Shown piece after piece: positions 28,888 to 37,540 of a DNA stretch of 64,000 bases; the stretch's first letter is position 1, and each line of letters begins with the position of its first letter. The notes under the pieces were generated by a model. The model was not told the origin of the DNA. It made no database searches and worked only from the letters and a program-made list of their open reading frames with translations. This DNA comes from Microbacterium terrae. GTDB taxonomy: Bacteria > Actinomycetota > Actinomycetes > Actinomycetales > Microbacteriaceae. Location: assembly GCF_017831975.1 (NCBI RefSeq), contig NZ_JAFDSS010000001.1:868001-932000 (forward strand), in the 5' to 3' direction. Both the position numbers and the translations under genes were made by a program.

Positions 28888-30462
28888 GTGACTTCTGGCC
28901 GCTCCTTCTACATCACGACGCCGATCTACTATCCGAGCGACGTCCCCCACATCGGCCACGGCTACACGACCGTGGCGGTCGACACCCTCGCGCGCTGGCA
29001 CCGCCAGGGCGGCGACGACACGTGGATGCTCACCGGCACCGATGAGCACGGCCAGAAGATGATGCGCGCCGCGTCGGCGAACGGCGTCACCCCGCAGGAG
29101 TGGGTCGACAAGCTCGTCACCGAGGCGTGGTTCCCGCTGCTCACCTCGCTCGACGTCGCCAACGACGACTTCATCCGCACCACGCAGCCCCGCCACGAGG
29201 AGCGCGTGCAGCAGTTCGTGCAGGCCATCTACGACCGCGGGTACATCTACGCGGGCGAGTACGAGGCGCTGTACTGCGTGGGCTGCGAGGAGTTCAAGCC
29301 CGAGTCCGAGATCGTCGACGGCACCGGGGCGTTCGAGGGCCTCAAGGTCTGCGCGATCCACTCCAAGCCGCTCGAGCTGCTGCAGGAGAAGAACTACTTC
29401 TTCAAGCTGTCGGAGTTCCAGGACAAGCTGCTCGAGCTGTACTCGAGCGTGCCCGACTTCGTCCGCCCCGAGTCGGCGCGCAACGAGGTCGTGTCGTTCG
29501 TGAAGAACGGGCTGAAGGACCTGTCGATCTCGCGGTCGGCGTTCGACTGGGGCATCCCGCTCCCGTGGGACGAGTCGCACGTCATCTACGTCTGGGTCGA
29601 CGCGCTGCTCAACTACGCCACCGCCATCGGCTACGGCACCGATCCCGAGGACTTCGCCCGCCGCTGGCCCGCCTACCACGTGGTCGGCAAGGACATCCTG
29701 CGCTTCCACGCGGTCATCTGGCCGGCCATGCTGATGGCTGCGGGCGTCGAGGTGCCGCGCGGCGTCTTCGCGCACGGCTGGCTGCTCGTCGGCGGCGAGA
29801 AGATGTCGAAGTCGAAGCTCACCGGCATCGCCCCGACCGAGATCACCGACGTGTTCGGCTCCGACGCGTACCGGTTCTACTTCCTGTCGGCGATCGCGTT
29901 CGGCCAGGACGGCTCGTTCTCGTGGGAGGACCTGTCTGCCCGCTACCAGGCCGAGCTCGCCAACGGCTTCGGCAACCTCGCATCGCGCACGATCGCCATG
30001 ATCGAGCGCTACTTCGAGGGGATCGTGCCACCCGCGGCGTCGTACCTGGAGGGCGATCTCGCGATCCAGAAGACGGTGGCGGATGCCGCGGCGGCGGCCG
30101 ACGCGGCGATGGAGAAGTTCCGCATCGACGAAGCGATCTCCTCGATCTGGACGATCGTCGACGCGCTGAACCTGTACATCACCGAGAACGAGCCGTGGGC
30201 CCTCGCCAAGGACGACGCCCAGCGCGCGCGCCTGGGCACGGTGCTCTACACGGCGGCCGAGGGGCTGCGCGCGTTGGCCGTGCTGCTGTCGCCGGTCATG
30301 CCGGCGTCGACCGAGAAGCTGTGGATCGCGCTCGGCGCGGCCGAGACGATCGGGCGCCTGCAGGACCAGAACGTGCGCGAGGCCGGTGCGTGGGGTGTGC
30401 TGCGCCCGGGCTCGTCGGTGAACGGTCTCGCCCCGCTGTTCCCGCGCATCGAGCAGGCGTGA
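28888..30462 (+). CDS. metG: Methionyl-tRNA synthetase
   Basis: Charges tRNA-Met with methionine; essential and cytoplasmic. 524 residues. Class I signatures: HIGH motif in VPHIGHGYTT (about residues 20-29) and KMSKS in GGEKMSKSKLTG. The anticodon-binding helical domain includes YITENEPWALAKDD. The C-terminal EMAP-II-like tRNA-binding domain is absent, as usual in the short actinobacterial form. TAGACT (28,876-28,881) sits 6 nt before the GTG, so it is probably leaderless. First gene of a metG-tatD-NUDIX run. Confidence 0.96.
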   Translation: MTSGRSFYITTPIYYPSDVPHIGHGYTTVAVDTLARWHRQGGDDTWMLTGTDEHGQKMMRAASANGVTPQEWVDKLVTEAWFPLLTSLDVANDDFIRTTQPRHEERVQQFVQAIYDRGYIYAGEYEALYCVGCEEFKPESEIVDGTGAFEGLKVCAIHSKPLELLQEKNYFFKLSEFQDKLLELYSSVPDFVRPESARNEVVSFVKNGLKDLSISRSAFDWGIPLPWDESHVIYVWVDALLNYATAIGYGTDPEDFARRWPAYHVVGKDILRFHAVIWPAMLMAAGVEVPRGVFAHGWLLVGGEKMSKSKLTGIAPTEITDVFGSDAYRFYFLSAIAFGQDGSFSWEDLSARYQAELANGFGNLASRTIAMIERYFEGIVPPAASYLEGDLAIQKTVADAAAAADAAMEKFRIDEAISSIWTIVDALNLYITENEPWALAKDDAQRARLGTVLYTAAEGLRALAVLLSPVMPASTEKLWIALGAAETIGRLQDQNVREAGAWGVLRPGSSVNGLAPLFPRIEQA

Positions 30463-30467
30463 TGGCG

Positions 30468-30592
30468 CGTTTCGTCTCGCTGCGCTCGCTCAACGACCGG
30501 ATGCGCGGCGCGCTCACCCCCGGTCGTTGAGCGACGAGCGAAGCATCATCACCCCGGTCGTTGAGCGACGAGCGAAGCGAGGAGACGAAACG
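30468..30592. repeat. REP-like repeat: one inverted and two direct copies between metG and tatD
   Basis: Copy A (30,468-30,500) is inverted. Copy B (30,517-30,544) and copy C (30,552-30,592) are direct and share CCCCGGTCGTTGAGCGACGA and onward for 27 bp. Copy C is the longest and ends 1 nt before the tatD ATG, giving tatD its AGGAG ribosome site. Copies A and C can pair over more than 25 bp with small bulges. I recall similar GTTGAGCGAGCG-type elements from Microbacteriaceae genomes, unchecked. Confidence 0.88.
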
Positions 30593-31504
30593 ATGACCCA
30601 CCCGCCTGTGCCGTACCCCGCCGAGGGCACCGATCCGTCCGCGTACGTCCGCACGCGCGAGAAGGGGTCGCGCGACGTGTCGTACCCGGCGGCGCCCGAG
30701 CCGCTCGCGGTGCCGGTGTACGACAACCACTGCCACCTCGAGATCGAGGACGGCGTCGGCCTCTCGCTCGGCGAGCAGCTGACCCGTGCCGGCGAGGTCG
30801 GCGTGGTCGGGGTGGTGCAGGCAGGTGGCGACATCGACTCGAGCCGCTGGTCGGCGTGGGCGGCGGCATCCCACCCCCGTGTGCTCGCCGCGGTGGCGAT
30901 CCACCCGAACGAGGCGCCGGCGTACGCCGCCGCCGGGCGCCTCGACGAGGCGATCGCGGTGATCGACGAGCTTGCGGCGCAGCCGCGCGTGCGTGCGATC
31001 GGCGAGACGGGCCTGGACTTCTTCCGCACCGAGGCAGACGGCATCCCGGCTCAGTACGAGAGCTTCGAGGCGCACATCGCGCTGGCCAAGAAGCACGCCG
31101 TCGCGATGCAGATCCACGATCGCGATGCCCACGACGCCGTGCTCGAGACCCTCCAGCGCGTCGGGGCTCCGGACCGCACGGTGTTCCACTGCTTCTCGGG
31201 CGACGCCGAGATGGCGCGGATCGCGGGGGAGCGCGGGTACTGGCTCTCGTTCGCGGGCAACGTCACGTTCAAGAACGCGCAGAACCTGCGCGACGCGCTG
31301 GCGGTGATCCCGCGCGAGCGGATCCTGGTCGAGACGGATGCTCCGTTCCTCACTCCCACGCCGCACCGCGGCCGGCCGAATGCGCCGTACCTGATCCCGG
31401 TGACGGTGCGGTTCATCGCTGCCGAGCTGGGTGTCGACGTCGACGAGCTGTGTGCGCAGATCGCCGCGAACACGCTCGAGGTGTACGGCGCCTTCGAGGA
31501 CTGA
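30593..31504 (+). CDS. tatD: TatD-family metal-dependent DNase
   Basis: TIM-barrel metallo-hydrolase, a 3'-5' exonuclease or DNase by family, 303 residues. Metal ligands: His46 and His48 in YDNHCHLE, Glu in GETGLDF, His in QIHDRDAHD, His in FHCFSG, and Asp in VETDAPFLT. The N-terminus has about 40 extra residues (MTHPPVPYPAEGTD), common in actinobacterial members. The start is set by AGGAG in repeat copy C, about 8 nt upstream. A NUDIX gene starts 4 nt after the stop. Confidence 0.92.
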   Translation: MTHPPVPYPAEGTDPSAYVRTREKGSRDVSYPAAPEPLAVPVYDNHCHLEIEDGVGLSLGEQLTRAGEVGVVGVVQAGGDIDSSRWSAWAAASHPRVLAAVAIHPNEAPAYAAAGRLDEAIAVIDELAAQPRVRAIGETGLDFFRTEADGIPAQYESFEAHIALAKKHAVAMQIHDRDAHDAVLETLQRVGAPDRTVFHCFSGDAEMARIAGERGYWLSFAGNVTFKNAQNLRDALAVIPRERILVETDAPFLTPTPHRGRPNAPYLIPVTVRFIAAELGVDVDELCAQIAANTLEVYGAFED

Positions 31505-31508
31505 CGAC

Positions 31509-32024
31509 ATGGCCGACGACGAGCTGTGGGACGTGACGGATGCCGCGGGCGTGCCCACGGGCCGCACGCATCGCCGGGGCGACCCCGGCTTCCCCGTCGG
31601 ACTCTTCCACGTCGTGGCGTCGGTGTGCGTCGTCCGCGGCGACGGTCTCGTGCTGATGACCGAGCGGGCCGCGGCGAAGGACTGGCCGCTGTGCTGGGAG
31701 TTCCCGGCCGGTTCGGCCCTCACCGGCGAGACCAGCGCCGAGGGTGCGGCGCGCGAGCTCGCCGAGGAGGCCGGTGTGCGGGTGGACGCCGACGAGCTGA
31801 CCCTCGTCGGCCGCGTCCGGGAGCGGACCGCCCTGTTCGACCTCTACGCCGTGCGCGTTCCGGGTGCCCCGCAGCTCACGCTCGACCCCGAAGAGGTGCG
31901 CGACAGCGCCTGGGTGACCTTCGCCGAGGCGATGCGTCGCTGCGACGCCGGCGAGATGGCAGGCCCGTGGGTGCCTCGGCTCGCCCAGCTGGGCGAGCGC
32001 CTCGCCGCCTTCGTCGCGGCGTAG
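31509..32024 (+). CDS. NUDIX hydrolase
   Basis: Pyrophosphohydrolase of 171 residues with a complete Nudix box, GSALTGETSAEGAARELAEE followed by AGV (about residues 72-94). The N-terminus ELWDVTDAAGVPTGRTHRRG resembles the YfcD / isopentenyl-diphosphate-isomerase-like branch, so the substrate may be a nucleotide or an organic pyrophosphate. ATG 31,509 is 4 nt after tatD, so they are co-transcribed. Convergent with an MFS gene after 12 bp. Confidence 0.9.
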   Translation: MADDELWDVTDAAGVPTGRTHRRGDPGFPVGLFHVVASVCVVRGDGLVLMTERAAAKDWPLCWEFPAGSALTGETSAEGAARELAEEAGVRVDADELTLVGRVRERTALFDLYAVRVPGAPQLTLDPEEVRDSAWVTFAEAMRRCDAGEMAGPWVPRLAQLGERLAAFVAA

Positions 32025-32036
32025 CCCGCGCCCCCG

Positions 32037-33338
32037 TCAGTCGACGAGGGGACGGCCGCCCTCGCCCGGCTCCTCCGGGAGGTCGTCGACGGCTTCGTCG
32101 CCGAGCACCGGCTTCGCCGCGGCGATGTGCGAGATCGACCGCCAGACGAGCAGCAGGGTGATGGCCGAGCCGGCGAACGCGAACCACCACGGCGCCGTCA
32201 GGCCCCAGGTCTGGGCCAGCACGCCGCCGATGAACTGGCCGATCACGAGGCCGCCGAAGACGCCGACCATGTTGACGGAGGCGATGCGCCCCTGCAGCTC
32301 CATGGGCACGAGGCGCTGACGCACGGTCGTCGAGATCGTGCCCCAGACGAACGCGTACAGGCCGAACCCGAACATGATGACGAACGCCACCCACTCCGAT
32401 GTGGTCAGCGCGAACGCGAGGTGCATGAGCACCTCGCAGCTGAGGCACACGCGCATGAGCGTGGCGAACGACACGTGCTTCTCGAGCCAGCCGAAGCCGA
32501 AGACGGCGATGAATCCGCCGAGCGCCGACGCGGTCGTCAAGGCGCCGTAGCCGACGGGCCCCATCCCGAGGTGCTCGGTCGCGTAGAGCACGAGCACGCC
32601 CCACGGCGCCGCCCAGGTGACGTTGAAGACCAGGATGATGATCACCAGCGTGCGCACCGGCGCGTTGCCCCGCAGCCACCGGAGGCCTTCGCGGATCGCG
32701 TGGGTCTTCGACCCGGTGCCGTCCGCCGACGCATGCTCGGGCACGGGAGTCCGCGTGATGCGCGAGATGAGCAGCACGGCCAGCGCGACGCACAGCACCT
32801 GCAGGAGGAACGGCCAGAACGAGCCGAGCGCGAAGAGGAACGCGCCGAGCGGGGGGCCGGCGAGCTGGTTCGCGACGAGGTAGCCCGCCTGCATCCGGGC
32901 GTTGCCGATTCCGAGGTCGGCGGGCCCCACCACCATCGGCAGCAGCGTGCTGCCGGCCGAGTCGGCGAACACCTCCGCGGTGCCGTAGAGGAACGCGGTG
33001 GCGAGCACCATCCACACCGTCGCGTGGCCGCTGATGAGGAACCCGACGAGGGCGAGCACGATCACCGCGCGCACGCCGTTGGCGAGCATCACGAGCCGCC
33101 GGCGGTCGTGGTGGTCGGCGACGGCGCCCGCGAGGAGGCCGAACAGCAGCCACGGCAGGAACTGCATCATGGCGCCCGCGGCGACGAGGATCGGCGACGA
33201 GGTGAGCGATGCGATCAGCAGGGGAGCGGCGGCGAGGGCGATCCCGTCGCCGAGGTTGCTCGTCCACGAGGCCGACATCAGCCAGCGGAAATCGGTGCCC
33301 ATGCGGCGGGGCGCGATCATCTCGCCGAGGGAGGGCAT
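32037..33338 (-). CDS. MFS transporter (MFS_3/EntS-like)
   Basis: Twelve-segment major-facilitator exporter, 433 residues. Characteristic features: N-terminal WLMSASWTSNLGDGIALAAAPLLIA, loop motif GAVADHHDRRRLVMLANGVR (motif A), and mid-protein AFLYGTAEVFADSAGSTLLP, as in EntS and macrolide-exporter relatives. The ATG at 33,338 is 6 nt after TAGGAT (33,345-33,350, minus strand), so it is probably leaderless. It stands alone between the NUDIX and SDR genes. Substrate unknown; a siderophore or drug is typical for the family. Confidence 0.88.
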   Translation of the reverse strand: MPSLGEMIAPRRMGTDFRWLMSASWTSNLGDGIALAAAPLLIASLTSSPILVAAGAMMQFLPWLLFGLLAGAVADHHDRRRLVMLANGVRAVIVLALVGFLISGHATVWMVLATAFLYGTAEVFADSAGSTLLPMVVGPADLGIGNARMQAGYLVANQLAGPPLGAFLFALGSFWPFLLQVLCVALAVLLISRITRTPVPEHASADGTGSKTHAIREGLRWLRGNAPVRTLVIIILVFNVTWAAPWGVLVLYATEHLGMGPVGYGALTTASALGGFIAVFGFGWLEKHVSFATLMRVCLSCEVLMHLAFALTTSEWVAFVIMFGFGLYAFVWGTISTTVRQRLVPMELQGRIASVNMVGVFGGLVIGQFIGGVLAQTWGLTAPWWFAFAGSAITLLLVWRSISHIAAAKPVLGDEAVDDLPEEPGEGGRPLVD

Positions 33339-33344
33339 CCCGAC

Positions 33345-33406
33345 ATCCTATGCTTGCGACTCCGGTCGCGTCACGACGTCCGCCGGCGTCCGGGCACCGC
33401 TACGAT
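33345..33406. promoter_or_regulatory. Divergent leaderless-type promoters (MFS / SDR)
   Basis: TAGGAT on the minus strand (33,345-33,350), 6 nt from the MFS ATG. TACGAT on the plus strand (33,401-33,406), 6 nt from the SDR ATG. Confidence 0.55.
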
Positions 33407-33412
33407 CGTCGG

Positions 33413-34078
33413 ATGCCCGTCGCACTCGTCACCGGATCAGCCCGCGCGAACAGCATCGCGGCGGGCATCGTGCCGCGGCTGCGCGCCGACGGCTGGACCG
33501 TCGTGACGAGCGATCTGACGGATGCCGACGTCGTGTGCGACCTGTCGGACCCGGATGCCCCGGCCCGGCTGATCGCCGAGGTGGCGGCTGCGCACGGCCC
33601 CGTCGCCGCGATGGTGCTGAGCCACGCGCACGACGTCGAGACCGGCGTCCTCGACACCACCGCAGAGAGCTTCGACCGCCACGTCGCGGTGAACGCCCGG
33701 GCGAGCCTGCTGCTGATCGCGGCGTTCGCGGGCCAGGTGCCGGCATCCGGCGGTGCGATCGTCGCGCTCACGAGCGACCACACCACCGGCAACCTGCCCT
33801 ACGGAGCGTCGAAGGGAGCGCTCGACCGCATCGTGATCTCCGCCGCGCGCGAGCTGGGTCCGCGCGGCATCTCGGCGAACGTGCTCAACCCCGGTCCGAT
33901 CGACACGGGGTGGATCACCGAGGACTTCCATCGCGAACTCGTGCCGATGCATCCGCTCGGGCGTCTCGGCACGCCCCGTGACATCGCCGCGTACGTGAGC
34001 TTCCTCGTCTCCGACGAGGGCCGCTGGGTCTCCGGGCAGCTCCTGCACGCCGACGGCGGCTTCTCCGCGCGGTACTGA
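33413..34078 (+). CDS. Short-chain dehydrogenase/reductase (FabG-like), atypical cofactor loop
   Basis: NAD(P)-dependent oxidoreductase of 221 residues, shorter than the usual 240-250. The catalytic YxxxK is in LPYGASKGALDR with an upstream Ser in ALTSDHTTG, and the C-terminal end LLHADGGFSARY is typical of SDRs. The glycine motif, normally TGxxxGIG, reads TGSARANSIAAG, so cofactor preference or binding may be altered. The start is fixed by TACGAT 6 nt upstream. Single gene; reaction unknown. Confidence 0.85.
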   Translation: MPVALVTGSARANSIAAGIVPRLRADGWTVVTSDLTDADVVCDLSDPDAPARLIAEVAAAHGPVAAMVLSHAHDVETGVLDTTAESFDRHVAVNARASLLLIAAFAGQVPASGGAIVALTSDHTTGNLPYGASKGALDRIVISAARELGPRGISANVLNPGPIDTGWITEDFHRELVPMHPLGRLGTPRDIAAYVSFLVSDEGRWVSGQLLHADGGFSARY

Positions 34079-34096
34079 CCGCCGTGGGTTCCGGGC

Positions 34097-35533
34097 CTAC
34101 TTCGTGAAGAGCGTCTCGGTCTGCTCGATGTCCATGCCCTTGGTCTCGGGGATCCGCAGCAGCACGTAGAAGAACGACAGCGCCGCGAATGCCGCGTACA
34201 TGCCGTAGGTGAGCGGAAGCGACCACGCCGACATCGCGGGGAACGAGATCGTGATGAGGAAGTTCGCGATCCACTGCGCTGCTGCGGCGACGCCGAGCGC
34301 CTTGCCGCGGATACGGCTCGGGAAGATCTCGCCGAGCAGCACCCAGACGAGCGGCCCCCACGATGCGCCGAAGCCGATCACGAAGACGTTCGCCGCGACG
34401 AGCGCGATCGGTCCCCAGGGAGCCGGGAGCGTGACGTCCTGGCCGGTGCCCTCGCCGAACATGAACGCGATCGCCATCACGCCGAGCGACACGGCCATCA
34501 TCACCGAGCCGGTGAGGAGGATGGGCTTTCGGCCGACGCGGTCGACCAGGAAGATCGCGATGAGGGTGACCAGCACGTTCGTGACGGAGGTGGCGACGCT
34601 GATCGTGAACGAGTCGGTCTCGTCGAAGCCGACCGATTTCCAGAGGCTCGTCGAGTAGTAGAAGATCACGTTGATGCCCACGAACTGCTGGAACACCGAC
34701 AGGATGATGCCGACCCACACGATGCGCTGAAGGCCCAGAACCGGGCCGCGCAGCGACACACCCGCGTTCTTGCGATCGGTCTCGATGGCGGTCTGCAGGT
34801 CGCGGATCGTGTGCTCGAGGTCGGCCTCCGGCACGAGGCGGCTGAAGATCGTGCGGGCCTCGTCGATGCGCCCCTTCGCGATGAGGAAGCGCGGCGACTC
34901 GGGGAGGGTGAACGCCAGGATGCCGTACACGGCCGACGGGACGACGCCGACGATGAACATCCAGCGCCACGCCTCGAGGCCGAACCACAGCGGCTCATCC
35001 GCCCCGCCCGCCGCGTTCGCGAGGAGGGCGTCGGACAGGAGCGCGGCGAAGATGCCGAGGGTGATGGCGAGCTGCTGCAGCGAGGCCAGACCGCCGCGCA
35101 CCTGGCGCGGTGCGATCTCGGCGATGTAGGCCGGGGCCACCACCGAGGCGATGCCGATGCCGAGGCCGCCGATCACGCGCCACAGGGCCAGATCCCAGAC
35201 CGCGAAGGCGAGACCGGCGCCGAGCGAGCTGACGAAGAACATGATCGCGCCGAGGAACATGACGCGCAGGCGCCCCCAGCGGTCCGACAGGTTGCCGGCG
35301 ATGATCGCGCCGACCGCGCAGCCGAGGAGGGCGATCGCCACGACGAACCCGGTGAGGACGTCGTTGATCTCGAAGTCGGCCGAGATCGAGTCGACCGCGC
35401 CGTTGATCACCGACGAGTCGAAGCCGAAGAGGAACCCGCCGACGGCCGCCGCGACTGCGAGGCCGATGGCGCGACGCCCGTAGGGGCTGCGCAGTGAGAA
35501 AGCGTCGGCGGGGATCGAGCCGGTCGTGTCCAT
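34097..35533 (-). CDS. Sugar:proton symporter, MFS sugar-porter family (XylE/GalP/GLUT type)
   Basis: 478 residues with twelve hydrophobic segments. Sugar-porter signatures: [14 protein letters not shown] in helix 1, [12 protein letters not shown] (D-R-x-G-R/K type), [13 protein letters not shown] after helix 6, [14 protein letters not shown] (QQxxGxN in helix 7), [10 protein letters not shown], and PETKG at the C-terminus. The ATG at 35,533 follows TAGCGT (35,541-35,546, minus strand) by 7 nt. Imports a monosaccharide such as glucose, xylose or inositol; not resolved. Divergent from ksgA. Confidence 0.93.
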   Translation of the reverse strand: MDTTGSIPADAFSLRSPYGRRAIGLAVAAAVGGFLFGFDSSVINGAVDSISADFEINDVLTGFVVAIALLGCAVGAIIAGNLSDRWGRLRVMFLGAIMFFVSSLGAGLAFAVWDLALWRVIGGLGIGIASVVAPAYIAEIAPRQVRGGLASLQQLAITLGIFAALLSDALLANAAGGADEPLWFGLEAWRWMFIVGVVPSAVYGILAFTLPESPRFLIAKGRIDEARTIFSRLVPEADLEHTIRDLQTAIETDRKNAGVSLRGPVLGLQRIVWVGIILSVFQQFVGINVIFYYSTSLWKSVGFDETDSFTISVATSVTNVLVTLIAIFLVDRVGRKPILLTGSVMMAVSLGVMAIAFMFGEGTGQDVTLPAPWGPIALVAANVFVIGFGASWGPLVWVLLGEIFPSRIRGKALGVAAAAQWIANFLITISFPAMSAWSLPLTYGMYAAFAALSFFYVLLRIPETKGMDIEQTETLFTK

Positions 35534-35540
35534 GCCCGCC

Positions 35541-35611
35541 ACGCTAGCGGCCCGTGCGGCGCCGTGCGAGTGCGCGCGCCGCAACGCCACCTCGTCGGCC
35601 CTGCGTACAGT
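35541..35611. promoter_or_regulatory. Divergent leaderless-type promoters (sugar porter / ksgA)
   Basis: TAGCGT on the minus strand (35,541-35,546) and TACAGT on the plus strand (35,606-35,611), each 7 nt from its ATG. Confidence 0.55.
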
Positions 35612-35618
35612 GGACGTC

Positions 35619-36461
35619 ATGCCCGTCACCCTGCTCGGAGCCGCCGAGATCCGCGCGCTCGCCGCCGAACTCGATGTCACTCCGACCAAGAAGCTCGGGC
35701 AGAACTTCGTGGTCGACGCCAATACGGTGCGCAAGATCGTGCATGTCGCCGGGGTCACCGCGGGCGAGCGGGTCGTCGAGGTCGGGCCCGGGCTGGGGTC
35801 GCTCACGCTGGCGATCCTCGAGGCCGGGGCATCCGTCACCGCCGTCGAGATCGACCATCGCCTGGCGGCGCGGCTGCCCGCCACAGCCGCCGCGCACGGC
35901 GTCGCCCCCGAGGCGCTCACCGTCGTCGATGCCGACGCGCTCCGGGTCGCCGAACTGCCGGGCGAGCCGACCGTGCTGGTCGCCAACCTGCCGTACAACG
36001 TGTCGGTGCCCGTGCTGCTGCACTTCCTCGAGAGCTTCCCGTACCTCGAGCGCGGGGTCGTCATGGTGCAGTCCGAGGTCGGCGAGCGCCTCGCCGCGCC
36101 CCCCGGATCGAAGACCTACGGCGCGCCGAGCGTCAAGGCCGCCTGGTACGGCACGTGGCGACTGGCGGGTACCGTCTCGCGGCAGGTGTTCTGGCCGGTG
36201 CCCAACGTCGACAGCGTGCTCGTCGGCTTCCATCGCGACGCCGAGGCGCGCGGCACGGAGGAGGAGCGCCTGCGCACCTTCCGGATCGTCGACGCCGCGT
36301 TCCAGCAGCGCCGCAAGATGCTGCGGCAGGCGCTCGCGGCGGTGCTCGGCGGATCGGCGGCCGAGGCATCGGCGGTGCTCGAGAGCGCCGGGGTCGCTCC
36401 GACGGCGCGCGGCGAGGAGCTGCGCGTGGAGGACTTCCTGGCGATCGCGCGCGTCGTCTGA
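35619..36461 (+). CDS. ksgA: 16S rRNA dimethyladenosine transferase KsgA/RsmA
   Basis: Dimethylates A1518 and A1519 of 16S rRNA during 30S assembly using SAM; 280 residues. Motifs: [18 protein letters not shown] at the N-terminus, [17 protein letters not shown] (SAM motif I), and the catalytic NLPYNVSVP (NLPY). The C-terminal domain includes [15 protein letters not shown] 35,619 is set by TACAGT 7 nt upstream. In mycobacteria rpfB precedes ksgA and ispE follows; here ksgA stands between accessory genes with ispE 3.9 kb away. Confidence 0.95.
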   Translation: MPVTLLGAAEIRALAAELDVTPTKKLGQNFVVDANTVRKIVHVAGVTAGERVVEVGPGLGSLTLAILEAGASVTAVEIDHRLAARLPATAAAHGVAPEALTVVDADALRVAELPGEPTVLVANLPYNVSVPVLLHFLESFPYLERGVVMVQSEVGERLAAPPGSKTYGAPSVKAAWYGTWRLAGTVSRQVFWPVPNVDSVLVGFHRDAEARGTEEERLRTFRIVDAAFQQRRKMLRQALAAVLGGSAAEASAVLESAGVAPTARGEELRVEDFLAIARVV

Positions 36462-36513
36462 CGTCGACCTCGTCGGGCGCCTGGCACCGCCGGTTCCGTG
36501 TCGTTCCGTGACT

Positions 36514-36558
36514 GTTCACCGCGGCGCACCGGATCTTCACGAAACATGCCGGTAACAT
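36514..36558 (+). promoter_or_regulatory. Phosphoesterase promoter with PHO-box-like GTTCACC
   Basis: TAACAT (36,553-36,558) is a good -10 box. GTTCACC (36,514-36,520) and CTTCACG (36,535-36,541) lie 21 bp apart over the -35 region and resemble actinobacterial PhoP-binding units. The match is short, and binding is conjecture. Confidence 0.4.
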
Positions 36559-36563
36559 TCGAA

Positions 36564-36607
36564 GGTCCGCCGTCCCGTTCCACGGGCAGCTCGCCTCGCG
36601 GCGGACC
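36564..36607 (+). promoter_or_regulatory. Structured 5' leader of the phosphoesterase mRNA
   Basis: GGTCCGCCG (36,564-36,572) pairs perfectly with CGGCGGACC (36,599-36,607). Inside it CCCGT/ACGGG (36,574-36,578 with 36,582-36,586) makes a second stem with a 3-nt loop. The predicted 5' end from the TAACAT box is at the base of the outer stem, and the ribosome site GGAGA follows it directly. Confidence 0.65.
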
Positions 36608-36619
36608 GGAGAACCCGCC

Positions 36620-37540
36620 ATGCGCACCGCCGAGTACCCGGCTCCCGACCGCATCCTGCTCCACATCAGCGACACGCACCTGCGTGCCGACGGCACGCGC
36701 ATCTTCGACGTCGTCGACGGCGCCGAGCGTCTCGAACGGGCGATCTCGGCGATCGAGGCGAGCGGTGCCCGCCCCCACGCGATCGTCTTCACCGGCGATC
36801 TCGCCGACCACGGCGAGCCGGGTGCCTACGCGACGCTGCGCACGATGGTCGAGCCCTTCGCGGCGCGCCTCGGCGCCCGCATCCTGTGGGTGATGGGGAA
36901 CCACGACGACCGCGCCGCGTTCCGCGCCGGGCTGTACGACGACCTCTCGGCCGACATGCGCCCGATCGACCGCGTGGACGAGCTCGACGGGCTGCGCATC
37001 GTCACGCTCGACAGCACGGTTCCCGGCGAGCACCACGGCGAGCTGCGCGACGAGCAGCTCGCCTGGCTCGCCGACGTGCTCGCGACGCCGGCCCCGCTCG
37101 GCACCGTCCTCGCGATGCACCACCCGCCGGTGCCCGCCGTGCTGCCGCTCGCGGCGAGTGTGGAGCTGCGCGATCAGTCGCGGCTCGCGCGGGTGCTCCG
37201 CGGAACCGACGTGCGCACCATCATCGCGGGGCACCTGCACTACTCGACGTTCGCCACGTTCGCCGGCATCCCCGTCTCGGTCGCGTCGTCGACATGCTAC
37301 GCGCAGGACCTCACCGTGCCCGTCGGCGGCACCCGGCCGCAGGACGGGGCGCAGGCGTTCAACCTCGTGCACGTCTACGACGACACCGTGGTGCACTCGA
37401 TCGTGCCGGTCGAGGCACCCCGCGTGATGGAGTACATCGACCCGGTCGAGGCGCAGCGGCGCCTGCGCGCAGCGGGGATCGCGCCGGTCAGCGCCTCCCG
37501 GACGGATGCGCCGACCGAGCCGATCGCTCTCGTTCGCTGA
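36620..37540 (+). CDS. Metallophosphoesterase, CpdA-like cyclic nucleotide phosphodiesterase family
   Basis: Di-metal phosphoesterase of 306 residues with every core motif: DTH in [19 protein letters not shown] (GDxxD-like), GNHDDR, His in AMHHPPVP, and GHLHYS. It is closest to class III cAMP phosphodiesterases (Rv0805/CpdA); cAMP or other phosphodiesters may be substrates. Soluble, no signal peptide. It starts 12 nt after a strong leader hairpin, with GGAGA as ribosome site. The 3' end overlaps the convergent Stealth gene by 53 bp. Confidence 0.9.
   Translation: MRTAEYPAPDRILLHISDTHLRADGTRIFDVVDGAERLERAISAIEASGARPHAIVFTGDLADHGEPGAYATLRTMVEPFAARLGARILWVMGNHDDRAAFRAGLYDDLSADMRPIDRVDELDGLRIVTLDSTVPGEHHGELRDEQLAWLADVLATPAPLGTVLAMHHPPVPAVLPLAASVELRDQSRLARVLRGTDVRTIIAGHLHYSTFATFAGIPVSVASSTCYAQDLTVPVGGTRPQDGAQAFNLVHVYDDTVVHSIVPVEAPRVMEYIDPVEAQRRLRAAGIAPVSASRTDAPTEPIALVR

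Noticed and set aside
30468..30592. Insertion sequence footprint between metG and tatD
   Set aside because: No transposase fragment or target-site duplication; structure fits a short REP-like element.
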